This document shows positions 43,762 to 56,454 of a stretch of DNA of 64,000 nucleotides, one piece after another. Both the position numbers and the translations under genes were made by a program. Numbering within the stretch: position 1 is the stretch's first letter; each line of letters opens with the position of its first letter. A model generated the notes under the pieces. It worked only from the letters and a program-made list of their open reading frames with translations, ran no database searches and had not been told where the DNA came from. Origin of the DNA: Allolobophora icterica (lineage: Eukaryota; Annelida; Clitellata; Crassiclitellata; Lumbricidae); assembly GCA_963556255.1 (NCBI GenBank), contig OY744607.1:51348712-51412711 (forward strand), in the 5' to 3' direction.

Positions 43762-45146
43762 TCCCCCCCCCCTTGGAGATTGCACATATTTTACAAAAAT
43801 AAAATCCTTTGATTATCATGATTATTACAAGAGTTCCAACACAATTTCAAATGCGAAAAAAACACTTAATTATTTAGGTAAAGTCCTTGACCATTATTTT
43901 TTTAAGTTGTCACGTGTTCTGTGCTCATTAATAGCATTCTCTGTAAAAATTTCACTTTGCCCTACTCCATACAGAAATTCTGCCCCCCCCCATTAAAAAA
44001 TTCCTGCAGACGCCCATACACATGAGCCAACTGTAACATAAGCATTAAGCAGCCCAAAGTACAGAAACACACCTAACACAGAACAAACATGTTTTGAGTG
44101 ACATTCAACAATTTTCAAATAAAATTATTATACAAATACTTAAATATTTCAGCAAGAAAAACAGCTATGCAGATCGAAGGACGCAAGAAACAAACAAGAG
44201 AGAGGTTGAATCAAAACCCATCATACAGTGTAGGATGGATATAGCTCCCTTTAGATATAAAAAAGCTTTGATGAAAATCTATTGCATCGAACAGGGAACT
44301 GGATGAAGAAGGGCCATTCATTACATGCGAATGAACAGATATTGGAAGCCAGATATTATCACGTCCCATCCAAACAAGATGTTTTACGACAACAGGGGCA
44401 ACAAGAAAGGTCTACTGTCGGTCGCCATACAAGCACACAGCCTCATGGGAGGATCAGAAATTGAGGTCAATAGGTCACATAAATCACGAGACGTCGTCGC
44501 TCTAGTCTTTGTTGCTGTTGACCGACCGACGTCCATAACTGACTTGACCTAGAAATGACAGTTCAGCTGGGGTCAGTGACGAACACTAGGTCCTGCCGAT
44601 CTATACAGTACAGGACTGGACAAGCGATTTGGACAATGACAACACACGTTCTCTTGGTTGCAGAGGTTGTGAGACATATAGAGACAGATGGACGGACAGA
44701 AACAGACAGACCGAGGCAGAGACAGACAGACAGAGGTAGGGAGAGAGTCATGCAGACCGAGACAGACAGGCATAGAGACAGACAGAGACATAGGAGAGAT
44801 GCACTGAGAGGCTGAGAGGCGCTGAATGTTGGCGATGAAGAAGAGAAGTGAGACATATGAGGAGCCACTCGTGAGTCCGATCGCATCCCGCTGTGGATCT
44901 CAAGAGCTCAGCCTCCTCTTCTCAGCCTCCGCAGCAACCATGGCATCCAGTTCAGAGGTTCGGACGACGGCGATGATGATGCCAGTGTTGACAATTTATC
45001 AATTAGGCATCCATTTGCGCAGCACAAGTGGAAGAACCGACCGACGAGAGCATCCGTCCCTCTACCGGTCACAGTCGACGATGAGGACTACGAGAAGATC
45101 ATCAAAAGGACATCGACTGAAAAAACTGCTCACCCGCAAAGACAAG

Positions 45147-45180
<34 letters not shown>

Positions 45181-46064
45181 GCGAGGATAAGGATAAGGTG
45201 GAGGAGGAGTTGTTGGTCGTCGGCTGAGCCTCAGCGATGACCCGCGGCAGCCGGAAGGGGACAGAGAGGGGCAGCGCGAGGGTTTCTTCCTTTTCTTCGA
45301 TGGGCGCCGGCAGGCAGAATTGTTTAATGGCCAAATCCCTCGCAATTAAGTCTGTATTTGCCCCGAGTAAACACGCTTCTCGGCACAGCTCGAAGCCAGC
45401 TGGCAATTGTCAGGGACTCGACGAAATACAACCAGACAAAGAGAGAGAGAGAGAGAGACAGACGCAGACAGACAGACAGCACAACAGACGTATATCGAGT
45501 GGTCAGTAGACACCCGCAGGTAAACATCACTTGGCTACTCCCTCTGTCTCTGTATCTCTCTTTCTCTCTCTGTCTCTGTGTGTGTCTCTCTCTCCGGTAT
45601 GTCCTCCTATTGAAGACAGGGAAAGCAGGGAAAGCACCAGTAGCATCTCTACATCACTAGGCCGACCATCATCTGCATCTCTCTCCTCAGCAGCCGGCCG
45701 GCCTTCCAAAAGGCCTCAGGACAATTCTGCCGCATCAGTAACCGCCAGCAGCTCACAAAGACTTCAGAATCTATAGGGAGCATCACCAACAACATCAACA
45801 AAGGGGTTTCTATCAGGACCCTTCAACCTCTCTCGTCTTTCTCTCACAGTCCAGCCGACTGTAGGTCAATGGATCTGCCCTTCGAGTCAAAACACAATCG
45901 AATGAAATGGTTTTGAAGTGCGGATGCAACTGAGGCAAAGGAAGGTGAAGAAACTTAAGTTGGAGGTTGCACATCACTGGATTAAGATCCTCTGCTAAAC
46001 TGCCCTACAGATAATCCTAGATATACACTAGGGAATATATCAGTCTGTGGGACAGCCAGCGACC

Positions 46065-46370
46065 GCTCCATCCATCGTTACATCCATCGTTACATCCATC
46101 GATCCATCCATCGATCCATCCATCGATCCATCCATCCATCCATCCATCCATCGATCCATCCATCCATCCATCGATCCATCCATCGCATCATCCATCGATC
46201 GATCCATTTATCGATCGATCGATCCATCCATTGATATATCCATCGCATCATCCATCGATCCATCCATGGTTCCACCCATCGATCCATCCATCGATACATC
46301 CATCGATCGATCCATTTATCGATCCATTCATTGATCCATCCATCGATCCATTTATCGATCCATCTATAAG
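46065..46370. repeat. (CATC)n/(CATCGATC)n array
   Basis: About 300 bp of CATC and GATC tetramers. Poly-Ser/Ile/Pro frames are artefacts. Confidence 0.96.
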
Positions 46371-46439
46371 GTAAAGGCAAGAGGAACAGAGGCGGAGGTG
46401 CTTCTATCGATTATAGTTATCGCCTAAATTTACTCTTGA

Positions 46440-47078
46440 AGCAGCAGCAGTCAGTTGATGCCTTATGCATTATGATAACGGAGTTAAACGGTCAACATCA
46501 ATCAAGATTCTCGGAGTCACCATCGGAGAAAAATTAACAGTCACTGAGCACATCAATCAACTGATAAAAAGTGGAACCTCCTCCTTTTTTGCACTAAGAA
46601 CTATCAAAAATCATGGAGCATCTCAAGACTCACTACATCTCATCACTAATGCAACAATCGTATCTAGAACCTTATATGCTTCTCCAGCCTGGTGGGGTCT
46701 TATAAGTGGCAAGGATAAATTGCGCCTTGAACAATTCCTGAACAAACTCAAACGATTTGGATATGTTCAAACTATCTCTCCCTCCATAGCTGAGCTTGTG
46801 CTCAAAGCCGAAATGGCCTTATTTAAAGCAGCTTTACTCAATGAAAATCACTCAATTAGATGTTTATTCCCAACCAACCATATTACTCCTTACTCCCTAA
46901 GAAATCGTCCTCACAATTTTAATCTACCAGATAAAGACTCTCGAAACTTCATATCTAGAATGTTATTTTCTAACTCTTACTAAGCTATTATTAACAATTA
47001 ACAATTTTTAATTCACTTCCTTGTACACCTACAGCGTTATGTCTGTTGTTTCATTAAACGAATATAAACATAAACATA
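46440..47078 (+). mobile_element. 5'-truncated non-LTR retrotransposon, second clade
   Basis: An open frame of 172 residues (46,465-46,983) covers the RT C-terminus: KILGVTIGEKL, LYASPAWWGLIS, LNKLKRFGY, and the ending NFISRMLFSNSY. This arrangement (ASPAWWG, late RMLY/F motif) is seen in jockey-superfamily elements and differs from the HWERF family at 58.4 kb. The 3' UTR ends in ATAAACATAAACATA. The frame is intact, so the insertion is fairly young. Confidence 0.85.
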
Positions 47079-47430
47079 GAAGTCATTTGATTAGATACGA
47101 ACAGACAAGGATATGCCATTGTTCGCTGAATGGCAGAGAGATGCCAGAAACAAGTAACAAAGAAAAGGAAGATGAAGAGAAACGAGCATCACTATCCTCA
47201 GCATCAGCAGCCGTATACTAATGACACGGGACAACACATCTGAGAAACAAGGCTGACAGAAATGAAGATGGATGCTCTAGTAATTGGCTGCTCATGCATA
47301 AATGACAATGCTTCGCCAATGGCCATCATCATCATCATTCCCGCGGCCGATTCTCTCAGTCGAGTCGCAGGTATACGATGACACATGCACACGTTAACAA
47401 GCCAGGTAGACGCGACATCAAGTCACTCAC

Positions 47431-47486
47431 TCCTCCATCTCCTCCTCTTCCTCCTCCGCCTCTGTTCCACGCACCAATCCATCCAT
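47431..47486 (-). CDS. ZEB: Weak candidate first coding exon of ZEB
   Basis: On the minus strand an ATG at 47486 opens 18 codons (MDGLVRGTEAEEEEEEME) ending in two extra bases before a good donor GTGAGTGAC. That phase exactly fits the acceptor of the next ZEB exon (27620), where the junction codon becomes GAT. The sequence is acidic like the following exon, but low complexity, and shows no recognisable ZEB N-terminal motif. Chance agreement is quite possible. Confidence 0.28.
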
Positions 47487-47867
47487 CCGTCTCCATTTCA
47501 ACTTCAATTCGCCTCTCAACAACCGCAACACTATCATCATCCCAATGACCAAAACGACCTGTAATAGCCGGGTGTGTGTGTCATTCGATCTGTCTGGCTC
47601 TGCGTCCACTTCACGGCCGATGCCACTCCTCGAATGCCACTCCCAGATCGTCATCTAATTGGCTTCTCCACTCTCAAACGGTCGCTACGTTTCACAGTCC
47701 ACTCGTATTACTATTATTGTATATGGATAATTTTAGATATTCTGCTCAAGGCATCGACTGTTTATACACGACGCATTATAGCATTGAACATTCACTTCTT
47801 TAAGAACACCTACCAACCCGAACAGATCAAACGAAAACAAGTGGAAGGCAGGTTATGAGTGAAGACT

Positions 47868-48285
47868 GGCATAACCCATTCATAACCATTTATAATTCTT
47901 TCATAACCCATTTATAACTCATTTATAACCTATTTATAACTCATTCATAACTCTTTCATAGCCCATTCATAACGTATTCATAACCCATTCATAACCCAAT
48001 CATAACCCATTCATAACTCATTCATAACCCATTCATAACTCATTCATAACTTATTTATAACTCATTCATACCCCATTCATAACCCATTCATAACCCAAAT
48101 GTAACCCATTCATAACCCAATCATAACCCATTCATATAACTCATTCATAACCTATTTATAACCCAATCATAACCCATTCATAACTCATTAATAACCCATT
48201 CATAACTCATTCATAATCCATTCATAACTCATTCATAACCTATTTATAACTCATTCATAGCCCATTCATAACTTATTCATAACCC
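47868..48285 (+). repeat. Minisatellite, unit about 11 bp (CCATTCATAA)
   Basis: About 38 units of CATTCATAACC/CATTTATAACT. AT-rich and without long interruptions. Confidence 0.94.
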
Positions 48286-48714
48286 TAACTGTGCTCAGGT
48301 CTCGGTTACGAATGGCTCGCAGTTTTCTCTCATAACTCGCTCAAATCTCAAGGGTCACTGCGAGGGAAGAAGAAGAAATCGGGAGCAATTCATCTGGGTC
48401 CAAATTCAGAACCATTTAGCTCAGAGATTCACTGAATCGATCGGACAGTTGCTGTACTCAAAGCAGCTTAGATTCAGACGCTGGAGAACGAAGAGAGGTC
48501 AAGGGTCGAGAAAAGGTTGTCAGTCTTGTCACTGAGGGAACGATGGATCAACAGCAGAAGAATCGAAGAAGTAGAAAAACGAAGAATGTTCAATCAGATG
48601 TCAGCGTTAGTGATGCCAGGAGAAAACGGAAGCACTTGACTCTGATCAAGGAACACAGAAGGAGGAAAGGAAGGCGAAGAAGGCAAACCGACGGACAGAC
48701 AGCAGTGATATATA

Positions 48715-48812
48715 CATATATAAACACAGACAGAGGGGAGAGAGAGAGACAGAGAGAGACAGACAGACAGGCAGACAGAGAGACAGACAGACAGAGACAC
48801 AGAGACAGAGAT

Positions 48813-48853
<41 letters not shown>

Positions 48854-48855
48854 GA
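48715..48855. repeat. (GACA)n/(GAGA)n microsatellite
   Basis: Mixed GACA and GAGA units. Frames across it are artefacts. Confidence 0.95.
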
Positions 48856-49098
48856 GAGCAGTTAGAAGACTTTGTCATACGTGGTTCTTATCAACAGCCC
48901 ATCTAGCCCAAATTCCCAGATGGCCCCAAAGGTAATAAAACACATCGGCTAACAACTCTGCCCTAATTAATTCCAGCTAGCACAGCCAGACGGGTGGTGG
49001 GGGGGTTTGCACCGGAGGCTGGCACCAGGTCCCAGCAGAGGTCAAATTCCGGTTCATCTCGGCATCCTCAGCTGCCCCGCAATTGCAACTAATGAGGC

Positions 49099-49155
49099 CA
49101 CCTGTACAGACACCTTATCAGACCCCAACAAGCCACATATCGAAACAACCACCTG
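49099..49155. promoter_or_regulatory. Two CCACCTGTAC E-boxes, 51 bp apart
   Basis: CCACCTGTAC occurs around 49099-49104 and again around 49150-49155 in a unique, unrepetitive stretch that also has CTAATTAATTCCAGC (about 48,962) and CAGCTG. ZEB and Snail proteins bind CACCTG, and ZEB can bridge two such sites. Confidence 0.4.
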
Positions 49156-49821
49156 TACTGTCAGTCCTTATCAGAGACTGGAAGGCTAGGGGTTGCTGCG
49201 TCTGAACAGCTGATACACGTGAGGCATTCAGTTCCTCTGATGAAATGGCGTCCAATGCACGACCGCCTTCTACTGTACCTCATCCGTGTAGCCTTTCTAT
49301 GACGAGTTCACAGCATAAATCGTGTATCTATGGTCAGGTGGGGGAAGAGAAACCAGAGTAACAACACTTAAAAGGGTTTTAAGTGATTCAGAAAACGCTG
49401 AATATAGCTCCTAGGCTAGTCCTAGCTTATTCTTACAAGCTGTGATTGACATAACACAACAAGGGTTTTAAGTGGCTCAGATGACGTGTTATCTGTGTCA
49501 GAACCACTGCTAGATAAGCGGGAATGCTTAACAGCCCAACTCTTCTAGCTTCCTCTTAAAAGCTGTGACTGTGTCCGCTGAGACAGAACTATAAGCCAAA
49601 ACCATTCCACAAGGCTACGCCTCTTGCACTTCTGCCATAATGCTGCTTTAGATTTCCAGGCAACAGAAGATATGTATCTATAGACTGGTGCTTATCACTG
49701 GCTTAATTAAGCACGGTTCTTAATTAAATCACGGCTCTGAAGAGAAAGTCGTGGTGTCATTGCTGGCCTTGTTTAAATGTGACCAACGATAAAAGGCTGA
49801 AGATTGTCCATCGACAATTGA

Positions 49822-50038
49822 CAGGTGGGATGTACCGCTGGACAGCAGTAACGCCCAAAAGACTGACGAACAGCGAAAACAACGACTGCGGCTATTCTCA
49901 CCTGAATTGATGTACACCTGTGGAGGCACACCTGAGCCAATGACAGACAGGTCACCTGACCACTGGCCAATCAGAGCAACGGCCTTTGACGGCCGCACGA
50001 ACCCACAGCCAGCTCTACCGGCAAATGATTGGACCAAT
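49822..50038. promoter_or_regulatory. Promoter-like block with five CACCTG E-boxes and four CCAAT boxes
   Basis: CACCTG is at 49899, 49915, 49929 and 49953, and CAGGTG at 49822. CCAAT is at 49937, 49967 and 50034, and its complement ATTGG at 50028. Five CACCTG-type sites in 137 bp far exceed the chance expectation (about 0.07). The block lies about 2.4 kb upstream of the weak first-exon candidate of the minus-strand ZEB gene. Whether it is the ZEB promoter, an enhancer or the start of another gene is not shown. Confidence 0.5.
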
Positions 50039-50199
50039 CAGCGACAATCACCGATCAAATGACAGTCGACCAAGCATCTTTCCGATTTCCAGAGCGGCTC
50101 TGGAAACGCCGGATTTCCTTAGTCAATCATCATTTCAAACCTTATACCCAAACCCTTTCCCAAACCCTGTCACAGGTTGCTTAGCCTCAAGGAATGACC

Positions 50200-50529
50200 C
50201 AGTGTGGAATAGTAGAAAAAGACTAGGAGGTTGAGCATTTTGATCTGTATTTTGCAAACTGATGTCAACGAAATCTAAAAGCAGCTGATTTCAATGCTTA
50301 GCGCAGTTTTGCAAATCAGACTCGAATCAAAATCAATTCCTTTGTTGAGAATTACAAAATGCATACATGATACACCATGGACACGTCTTCTCATAGTCAA
50401 ATAATGCTTAATCACGCTAGCATAACTGAGGGGGTTTGAAACGACCCCCTGGGGTGTGCATGAAGACTTAACTATGGAGAAAGACTAGTGGGTTGAACCC
50501 CCCAAACCCCACCGACAATTCCAACCCTG
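50200..50529 (-). mobile_element. hAT-type MITE, family M1 copy 3 (330 bp)
   Basis: Inverted relative to the 9.8-kb copy. Plus-strand ends are CAGTGTGGAATAGTAGAAAA and CCGACAATTCCAACCCTG. Perfect 8-bp target duplication GAATGACC at 50192-50199 and 50530-50537. Internal blocks (AATCACGCTAGCATAACTGA, GGGGTGTGCATGAAGACTTA) match the 9.8-kb copy. Confidence 0.92.
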
Positions 50530-50621
50530 GAATGACCTTGGCATTCAGTCAGCTCCAGATGTAATTCTGTGACAGAAACCAGTTGAAGATGAAAGATTCC
50601 AGTAAAGCCGTGATGTTATTA

Positions 50622-50665
50622 TGTCTGTCTGTCTCTCTTTCTGTTTCTCTGTCTGTCTGTCTGTC

Positions 50666-50715
<50 letters not shown>

Positions 50716-50789
50716 ACACACACACACACACACATAGTATTTATATCTCTCGATGGATGGATGGATGGATGGATGGATGGATGGATGCA
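50622..50789. repeat. (CTGT)n, (CA)n and (GATG)n arrays
   Basis: Three short microsatellites in a row. Confidence 0.95.
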
Positions 50790-51324
50790 CATTACAAAAT
50801 TCACTCAGATTCACATTTCAGTTAAAAATTTCATAAATAATACCAGTAATGGATGAATGGCACAAAAGTGACAAGATGAAGAGATGAAACCCACAAGATG
50901 CATGGATGGATGAAGAGATGACAGCCAAAGTAGATTTAGACTCTAGGCATTATCACATGGGCTATTTATAGAGCAACGTTTTCTCAGACAAATGGAAAGG
51001 TCTATAATTAGAACTGACTGCATAATGCATATGCACGCATAGACAGATATAAAAGTCTGCAGGTATGTATGTGGCTACTGTTCGAATAGAAGTTTTCCAG
51101 TAACTCTGCTAAAAGCAGAGAATTCAAATCTCCGGAAAGAAATCTCATCTGAGATAAATTCTTCATTATTTGCCAGAATGTCTTAAGATAAGTTATTCAT
51201 AAAGACCATGTTCTAATAAGGCAACACACATTCCCTGGCAATGACTGGCTAACAGCATGGCTGAAAGGCCAGAAATCTCCTATACACAAAGGCAGCACTG
51301 TAACTCAGTTAAACACACTTAAAT

Positions 51325-51782
51325 TAGGGACCTGCGAATCATAAATTTCCAGTTGAATCGAATCTCAAATCGAATCACGAATCGAATCAGGGATTAAAGT
51401 TTGAATTCGAATCTCGAATTGAATCAGCGAGTACCAGTTGTTATTCATATAGTGTGTACTTCATTCCACAGACTATTACATGTAACACAGTTATCAATGT
51501 AGGCCTAAAAGCTTTTCTGCAGTTTAAAATCAATTAAATTCAAAATTAAGTTAATTAACGAAATTAAAATAACACAATTAATTTTTTAAATGAAACCAAT
51601 TATATCGTTCTGCTCTGGTTCCATGTTCATTTAATATAGTCATACAGTTTATTGCTTTAATCACATGTTTACTAATTCATGAGGCTAATCATTTTTTGAA
51701 TCACGATGTCATTTTTGAATCGAATGGAACACTGCCGTCCGATTCGTTTTCGAATCAAATATCAAAGCTTCACAGGTCCCTA
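51325..51782. mobile_element. hAT-type non-autonomous element, 458 bp, GAATC-rich
   Basis: Ends TAGGGACCTGCGAA and CACAGGTCCCTA are inverted. Perfect 8-bp target duplication ACTTAAAT at 51317-51324 and 51783-51790. Subterminal regions hold many GAATC/GATTC pentamers (TGAATCGAATCTCAAATCG), a feature of several hAT elements. The centre is AT-rich with no coding frame. Confidence 0.93.
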
Positions 51783-51984
51783 ACTTAAATAGTTTCAGAC
51801 ATTCCCCTATAGGAAGCCACTTATAAGAAAGGCTATCAATTCATTAGAGGAATGAGAAGCAACAGAGAAGCTGGAACATGTCTAAAATGCCTCATAAATC
51901 CACACAGCACCCGATGATTGTCACAGGAATAGCATGCAGATACTGAGATACACTGAACTGAAAACTACACCTCAGACCCAATAC

Positions 51985-52065
51985 TGATATTGCTCAGCGC
52001 TCGTGAATACGCTGGTGCCCTGCTCTTACCTTTTAGCATTCGAAGTTTACGATTACGATCCATTC
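51985..52065 (+). repeat. Dispersed repeat family 1, copy 6
   Basis: GCTCAGCGCTCGTGAATACG, CTGGTGCCCTGCTCTTACC and a tail ...GAAGTTTACGATTACGATC. Confidence 0.75.
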
Positions 52066-52069
52066 GGTC

Positions 52070-54290
52070 AACAGATCTCAACATAATCGGACGCCCAGTG
52101 ATCGGCTACATATGTCCATAATGGGCAGAGAAGCTGTTAGATCAGAGAAGACATTGAGTTACTGTCCAACCTGCTTACCACGTCTTGTACGAATTCTCAG
52201 TGATTATTTCTCCGATCCACCGCAGGTAGTCAGTCACCAGTTTGTCGTGGGAAGCGTGAAGGACTCCTTGGAACCATCGATGATCCAAAGACGACAACGA
52301 TGACAAACAGATCTGGTCTACAGATGGAGCCAAAAACGCTTTAGTCACCAGCGACGACGGAGGAGGAACCCCAGTCAACATCTGAGTCACATGGCTTCTC
52401 AGCCTCGCCAGCCCGGCTGACAGTCAGACGGGGCCAGAGAACTCCAGAGGATGGGGGTTTCACTACCATCACCACCAGCATCCGTAGCTGCATCTGCGGC
52501 TCGAAGAGGTGGGTCAACCAGAGTGAGTGCATGCCAAAGGTAGATGCAGGTCTACTACAGAGGAGAAGGAGGAGGAGGAGGCTGCCCGTGCTGCTACCCT
52601 GATATCAACACCTGGTTCTCATCAATGCCACAGTGACACCCTCCCACCGCCACCGGCACCACCATCGCCTCCTGCCTCACCAGCTCAGACAGCATCTCGG
52701 CCTGCAGATAAGGCGCCTACCTGATAGGAACCTTTTCACCTCCAGTCAGTCACTCCAGTTATACCTTAATTGGCTGCTGTCAAAGCAACTGGAACCAGCG
52801 TTGACTCCGACCCTCCACCCTAACCCCTCCCTCAACGCCCTCCCCAGCTACGATGAAGCAAAGATCTCTCTTTGGCAAAGGAAATAGCAGACATACCACA
52901 CAACGAACCGTTAACCTTTAAAACTAAACAAACTTCCGTCAAATTTACGAGGAACAGTTGGGCAGCAACAAAGCAAGTTCTCATGAAAAAGTAGGCATTC
53001 AAATAGGATGATATTTAAGAGTATTAGCAGTTAAGAAATAGGATATTAGAAGAAGAATTAACAGTTCAAATATAGGATAATACTAGAGGCATTAGCAGTT
53101 CAACCACAACCATATTAAGAGTATTAGGAATTTAAATAGGATATTTGGAGGAGTATTTAGAGTTCAAAATAAGATCATCTTAGGAGGAGCATTCGGGGTT
53201 CAAAACCTGGATGATATTAAAAGTATTATGAGTTTAAATAGGATGATATTAGGATCTGAGAGGAGCATTAGTTTAAATACGATGATATTAGGAGCCTGAA
53301 TACAATAATATGAGGAACATTAGGATTTTTAAAGGATGAAATATGTCTTATACAAATTCCACTTGAAGAGACATTGTTGTCAGACCATAACATCTTGCAG
53401 CATAAGATTCAGTATTTCTTGAAGATATATGGAACACGTAAATGATAATCGATTTACGACAGACAGTCATGTGATTATGTTGATGATGCTGATGATGCTG
53501 ATGATGCTGATGATGATGATGATGATGATGATGACGATGACGACGATGACGATGATGATATTGTTCAGTACGTTATAATTATCAACTGAAATGACTTTTC
53601 ATGTCACCCCATGTGGATAAAATGGAATGAAAATGGAATTGACAGAAAACTGCTTACTATCAAGCTCGGTGTGCTTTGATTTACACCTATATTCGGACCA
53701 ATACAGAATGACTATGTCATTCTAATGACCTAACAACGAGATCTGTGCTAGCATAATTTAACACATCGTTTACCGGCATCCTTATGCCGGGGAACAGACT
53801 GCTGACAATACAGTTATCTGTGCGCTAGAGAAGCTCTGACGACACACTGTCACACAACCCTGCCTACAAACACCGTCAATATTAGGGACTCAAGCACTTA
53901 CGATCTCCGTTGATCTGTCGCAGTATTTCATCACTTACAACAAACGAAATCGTGATTAGCCTTGAAAGCTGTCCAACAGAAATGTTCAGTACTTTGCAAG
54001 GAATGATGCGAAATAAATGTAAAGTGATGTTAAAGTGAAATAAAGCAACTTATGAAACAAAAGCTACAACAACATCGCTAGTTACGATCGAGCGCAGCGT
54101 CCGTGCTCAGTCAGTTGGACACCCGACGCCATCTAACCTCATTTCAAAGTAAACTTACTGCTCATCAAATGCCTCAATTTCATCAATGGACTGGTCATCA
54201 AGTGAAACATAACAAACCGATAAATTCGTTTTAAAATGTCGCCTTTTGTAGCTGAAATAAACGTTACAAATAATATTGTTAATTCTAATG
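52070..54290. other. Intergenic, no gene recognised
   Basis: Mostly unique. 53,000-53,335 is a degenerate tandem repeat (AGGATGATATTAAGAGTATTAG units of about 50-60 bp) and 53,478-53,570 a (GATGAT)n array. Short frames at 52.1-52.9 kb show no recognisable domain. Confidence 0.55.
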
Positions 54291-54292
54291 AA

Positions 54293-54423
54293 GTCCTCGA
54301 TGTTGTTGTAACGTTTAAAAGATATTTTATGTGATGGATTCCGGTGTATCGGCGTGTAGTCCTCGATGTTGTTTTAACGTTTAAGAATATTTGATGTGAT
54401 GGATTCCGGTGTATCGACGTGTA
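54293..54423 (+). repeat. Tandem duplication, 2 x about 65 bp
   Basis: GTCCTCGATGTTGTTGTAAC ... GATGGATTCCGGTGTATCG occurs twice in a row with a few differences. Confidence 0.88.
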
Positions 54424-54542
54424 AACGTCCCATTTTCAAAATGGCGATCGGTCACACATTCTGACTGCTGCATCGGCCGGGAGTCGACGTAGGCTACTGT
54501 GTAATTATTTATAGCCTACTGTGATATGACGCAGCGCTCGTG

Positions 54543-54585
<43 letters not shown>

Positions 54586-54662
54586 TTTATTGTTCACTGC
54601 CTCATTTCCAAGTAAACAATGTTTACACATTGCATAAAAAACATGTACAGTTTCAGTGACAA
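54543..54662 (-). mobile_element. LINE 3' end with (ATTG)n tail, inverted
   Basis: On the minus strand ...GAACAATAAAATTGATTGATTG and further ATTG units. The nine AATC units (54,543-54,580) interrupt a family 1 repeat whose GACGCAGCGCTCGTGAATC start is at 54,527. Confidence 0.6.
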
Positions 54663-54670
54663 TGGGTATA

Positions 54671-56454
54671 GGGGAAAGTAGCCTAAAATGACATACTGGG
54701 GTAAAATGACATAGGTGGCCTGTGGGCTGGACCGTAATATATACAGTCAACTTAATCACTTCCTTTCCTCCAGCGTGGAACCTGATGTTGCTATTTTTAG
54801 TAAACGAATATGGCGGCGTGCGCAGAAGTGTGTGGTTGATGTTTAGATTATTTGTGACATTTCGATGTAATTTGACAGTTTATGACAGTCAAGGCTGCTA
54901 AAAAAGTACCTGCAGATATTGAGGAGTTTAGTCATTTGTAAAGTCTATGCATATTATGTCGATCAAGTCCCGTACAACTCTTAGCTTGGAGCCTTTCGCC
55001 GCGGCAACAGCGGTAGGTCTCAACCCAGCACCCATACACAGGGTAAAATGACATACAAATCACCGGGTAATATGACACACCCTATGTCGTTTTGCCCCGA
55101 AATACTGGGTAAAACGACATAGGGTACGACAGTCAAGGCTGCTAAAAAGGTACCTGCAGATATTGAGGAATTTAGTCATTTGTAAAGTCTATGCATATTA
55201 TGTCGATCAAGTCCCGTACAACTTTTAGCTTGGAGCACTTCGCCGCGGTTACAGCGGTAGGTCTCAACCCAGCACCCATACACAGGGTAAAATGACATAC
55301 AAATCACCGGGTAATATGACACACTCATCACAGTCTGCATCCCGCACTAAGATAACAAGCGAAGGTGCTTCCGTTTTGACGAGCAGCCCGTACCTGATGA
55401 TAGCAAAAAACAGAACACACGAGTGACTGAGAAAGCTCAGTCTTGAGGAGGTACAAAAAGAGTTCCCGTGAAAAAGAGCAAAGAACACAACAAACGTACC
55501 AAAAAGAGGTGTGATCTACAGGATGATTTAAAAGGGCCAATGAGCCAAGGCCTTCAAGCCAGAAATTAAATGATGATGCAGACACAAGATGCCTGTTTTG
55601 TAGTGAATTGTTCTCCAACTTGCGTGAACGTGAGCCGTGGATCAAGTGCACAGTTTGCCACAACTGGGCACATTGCGAATGTGCTTACATCACATTGCGA
55701 ATGTGCTTACATCTCAAAGAACACAAACTTTTGTGTGTGATTTCTGCAGTGAATAGATATAGCTCTGTTTATATGTTGGGCACTGGTCATGTTGGCCTAC
55801 GACAAAGTTTGGTAGACTTGTAGCAATTGATGTTTGAGTTTTTATACATTAAATGCTACTCACATATTGGAAGCTTTTTTATTTAGTGTTGTTGACCTAG
55901 TATTTCGGTTTATTTGCTGATGATTGATTAGTTTATCAGTATCAGATTGTTTTACTTACTTGCAACAGTTTAAGTGGAATTGCAGTTCTGCTTTTCCCTC
56001 AGTTGTTAGTGTTACATTTTGTCATGGTAACATGTTTCTCTTTTAAAAATTTCCTAATTTGCATTGTGGTTGCAGCAGCTGTTTCATCTCAAAGCATCTC
56101 AGGACTGTTAAGCCAATATCCTTAACATAAAATATGTTAGAATTTTCATTTTACTATAAATAATAACTGGTAAAATTTATATATAAGCCTGATAAATTGG
56201 GTGATAAGTGTGTATATCATTTTTGACTACCCTATGTCATTTTGCCCAGCATATAGCCCAAAATGACATAGAACGAGGATTTTTACAAACTGTTGGTTTT
56301 TTTTTGTCATTTATTTTTTTAGTATTTGGACCACTGCATTATGTAAGTGCACTAGATGTCTGATAAACAGGATAACAAAGCCACACTTGTGCCATTAATA
56401 TCATGCTAAACTTGTAAAAAATCGTTAGATATGTCATTTTGGGCCACTTTCCCC
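54671..56454 (+). mobile_element. Decayed pogo-like DNA transposon with long inverted ends (1784 bp)
   Basis: The ends are GGGGAAAGTAGCCTAAAATG and, inverted, GGGGAAAGTGGCCCAAAATG, each flanked by TA, the usual Tc1/mariner-type target. AAAATGACATA-like motifs recur in direct and inverted form at about 54,685, 54,703, 55,035, 55,275, 56,225, 56,265 and 56,430. A block of about 195 bp is duplicated (54,886-55,080 and 55,128-55,322). At about 55,570-55,760 a degenerate frame encodes CLFC...EPWIKCTVCHNWAHCEC plus, after a frameshift, FVCDFCS. That is the PHD-like zinc motif found at the C-terminus of many pogo/jerky-type transposases. The catalytic DDE domain is missing. Confidence 0.75.

Noticed and set aside
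43763..44015. Possible M2-type MITE with C-runs and a CAGACGCCCAT end
   Set aside because: Only one plausible end and no target duplication.
45062..45406. 114-residue minus-strand open frame with a complex N-terminal half
   Set aside because: No recognised domain and the end is a GGA-array translation. Kept only as a possible non-coding island.
55328..55663. 111-residue minus-strand open frame
   Set aside because: Shadow of the pogo-like element's coding remnant, which reads sensibly on the plus strand.
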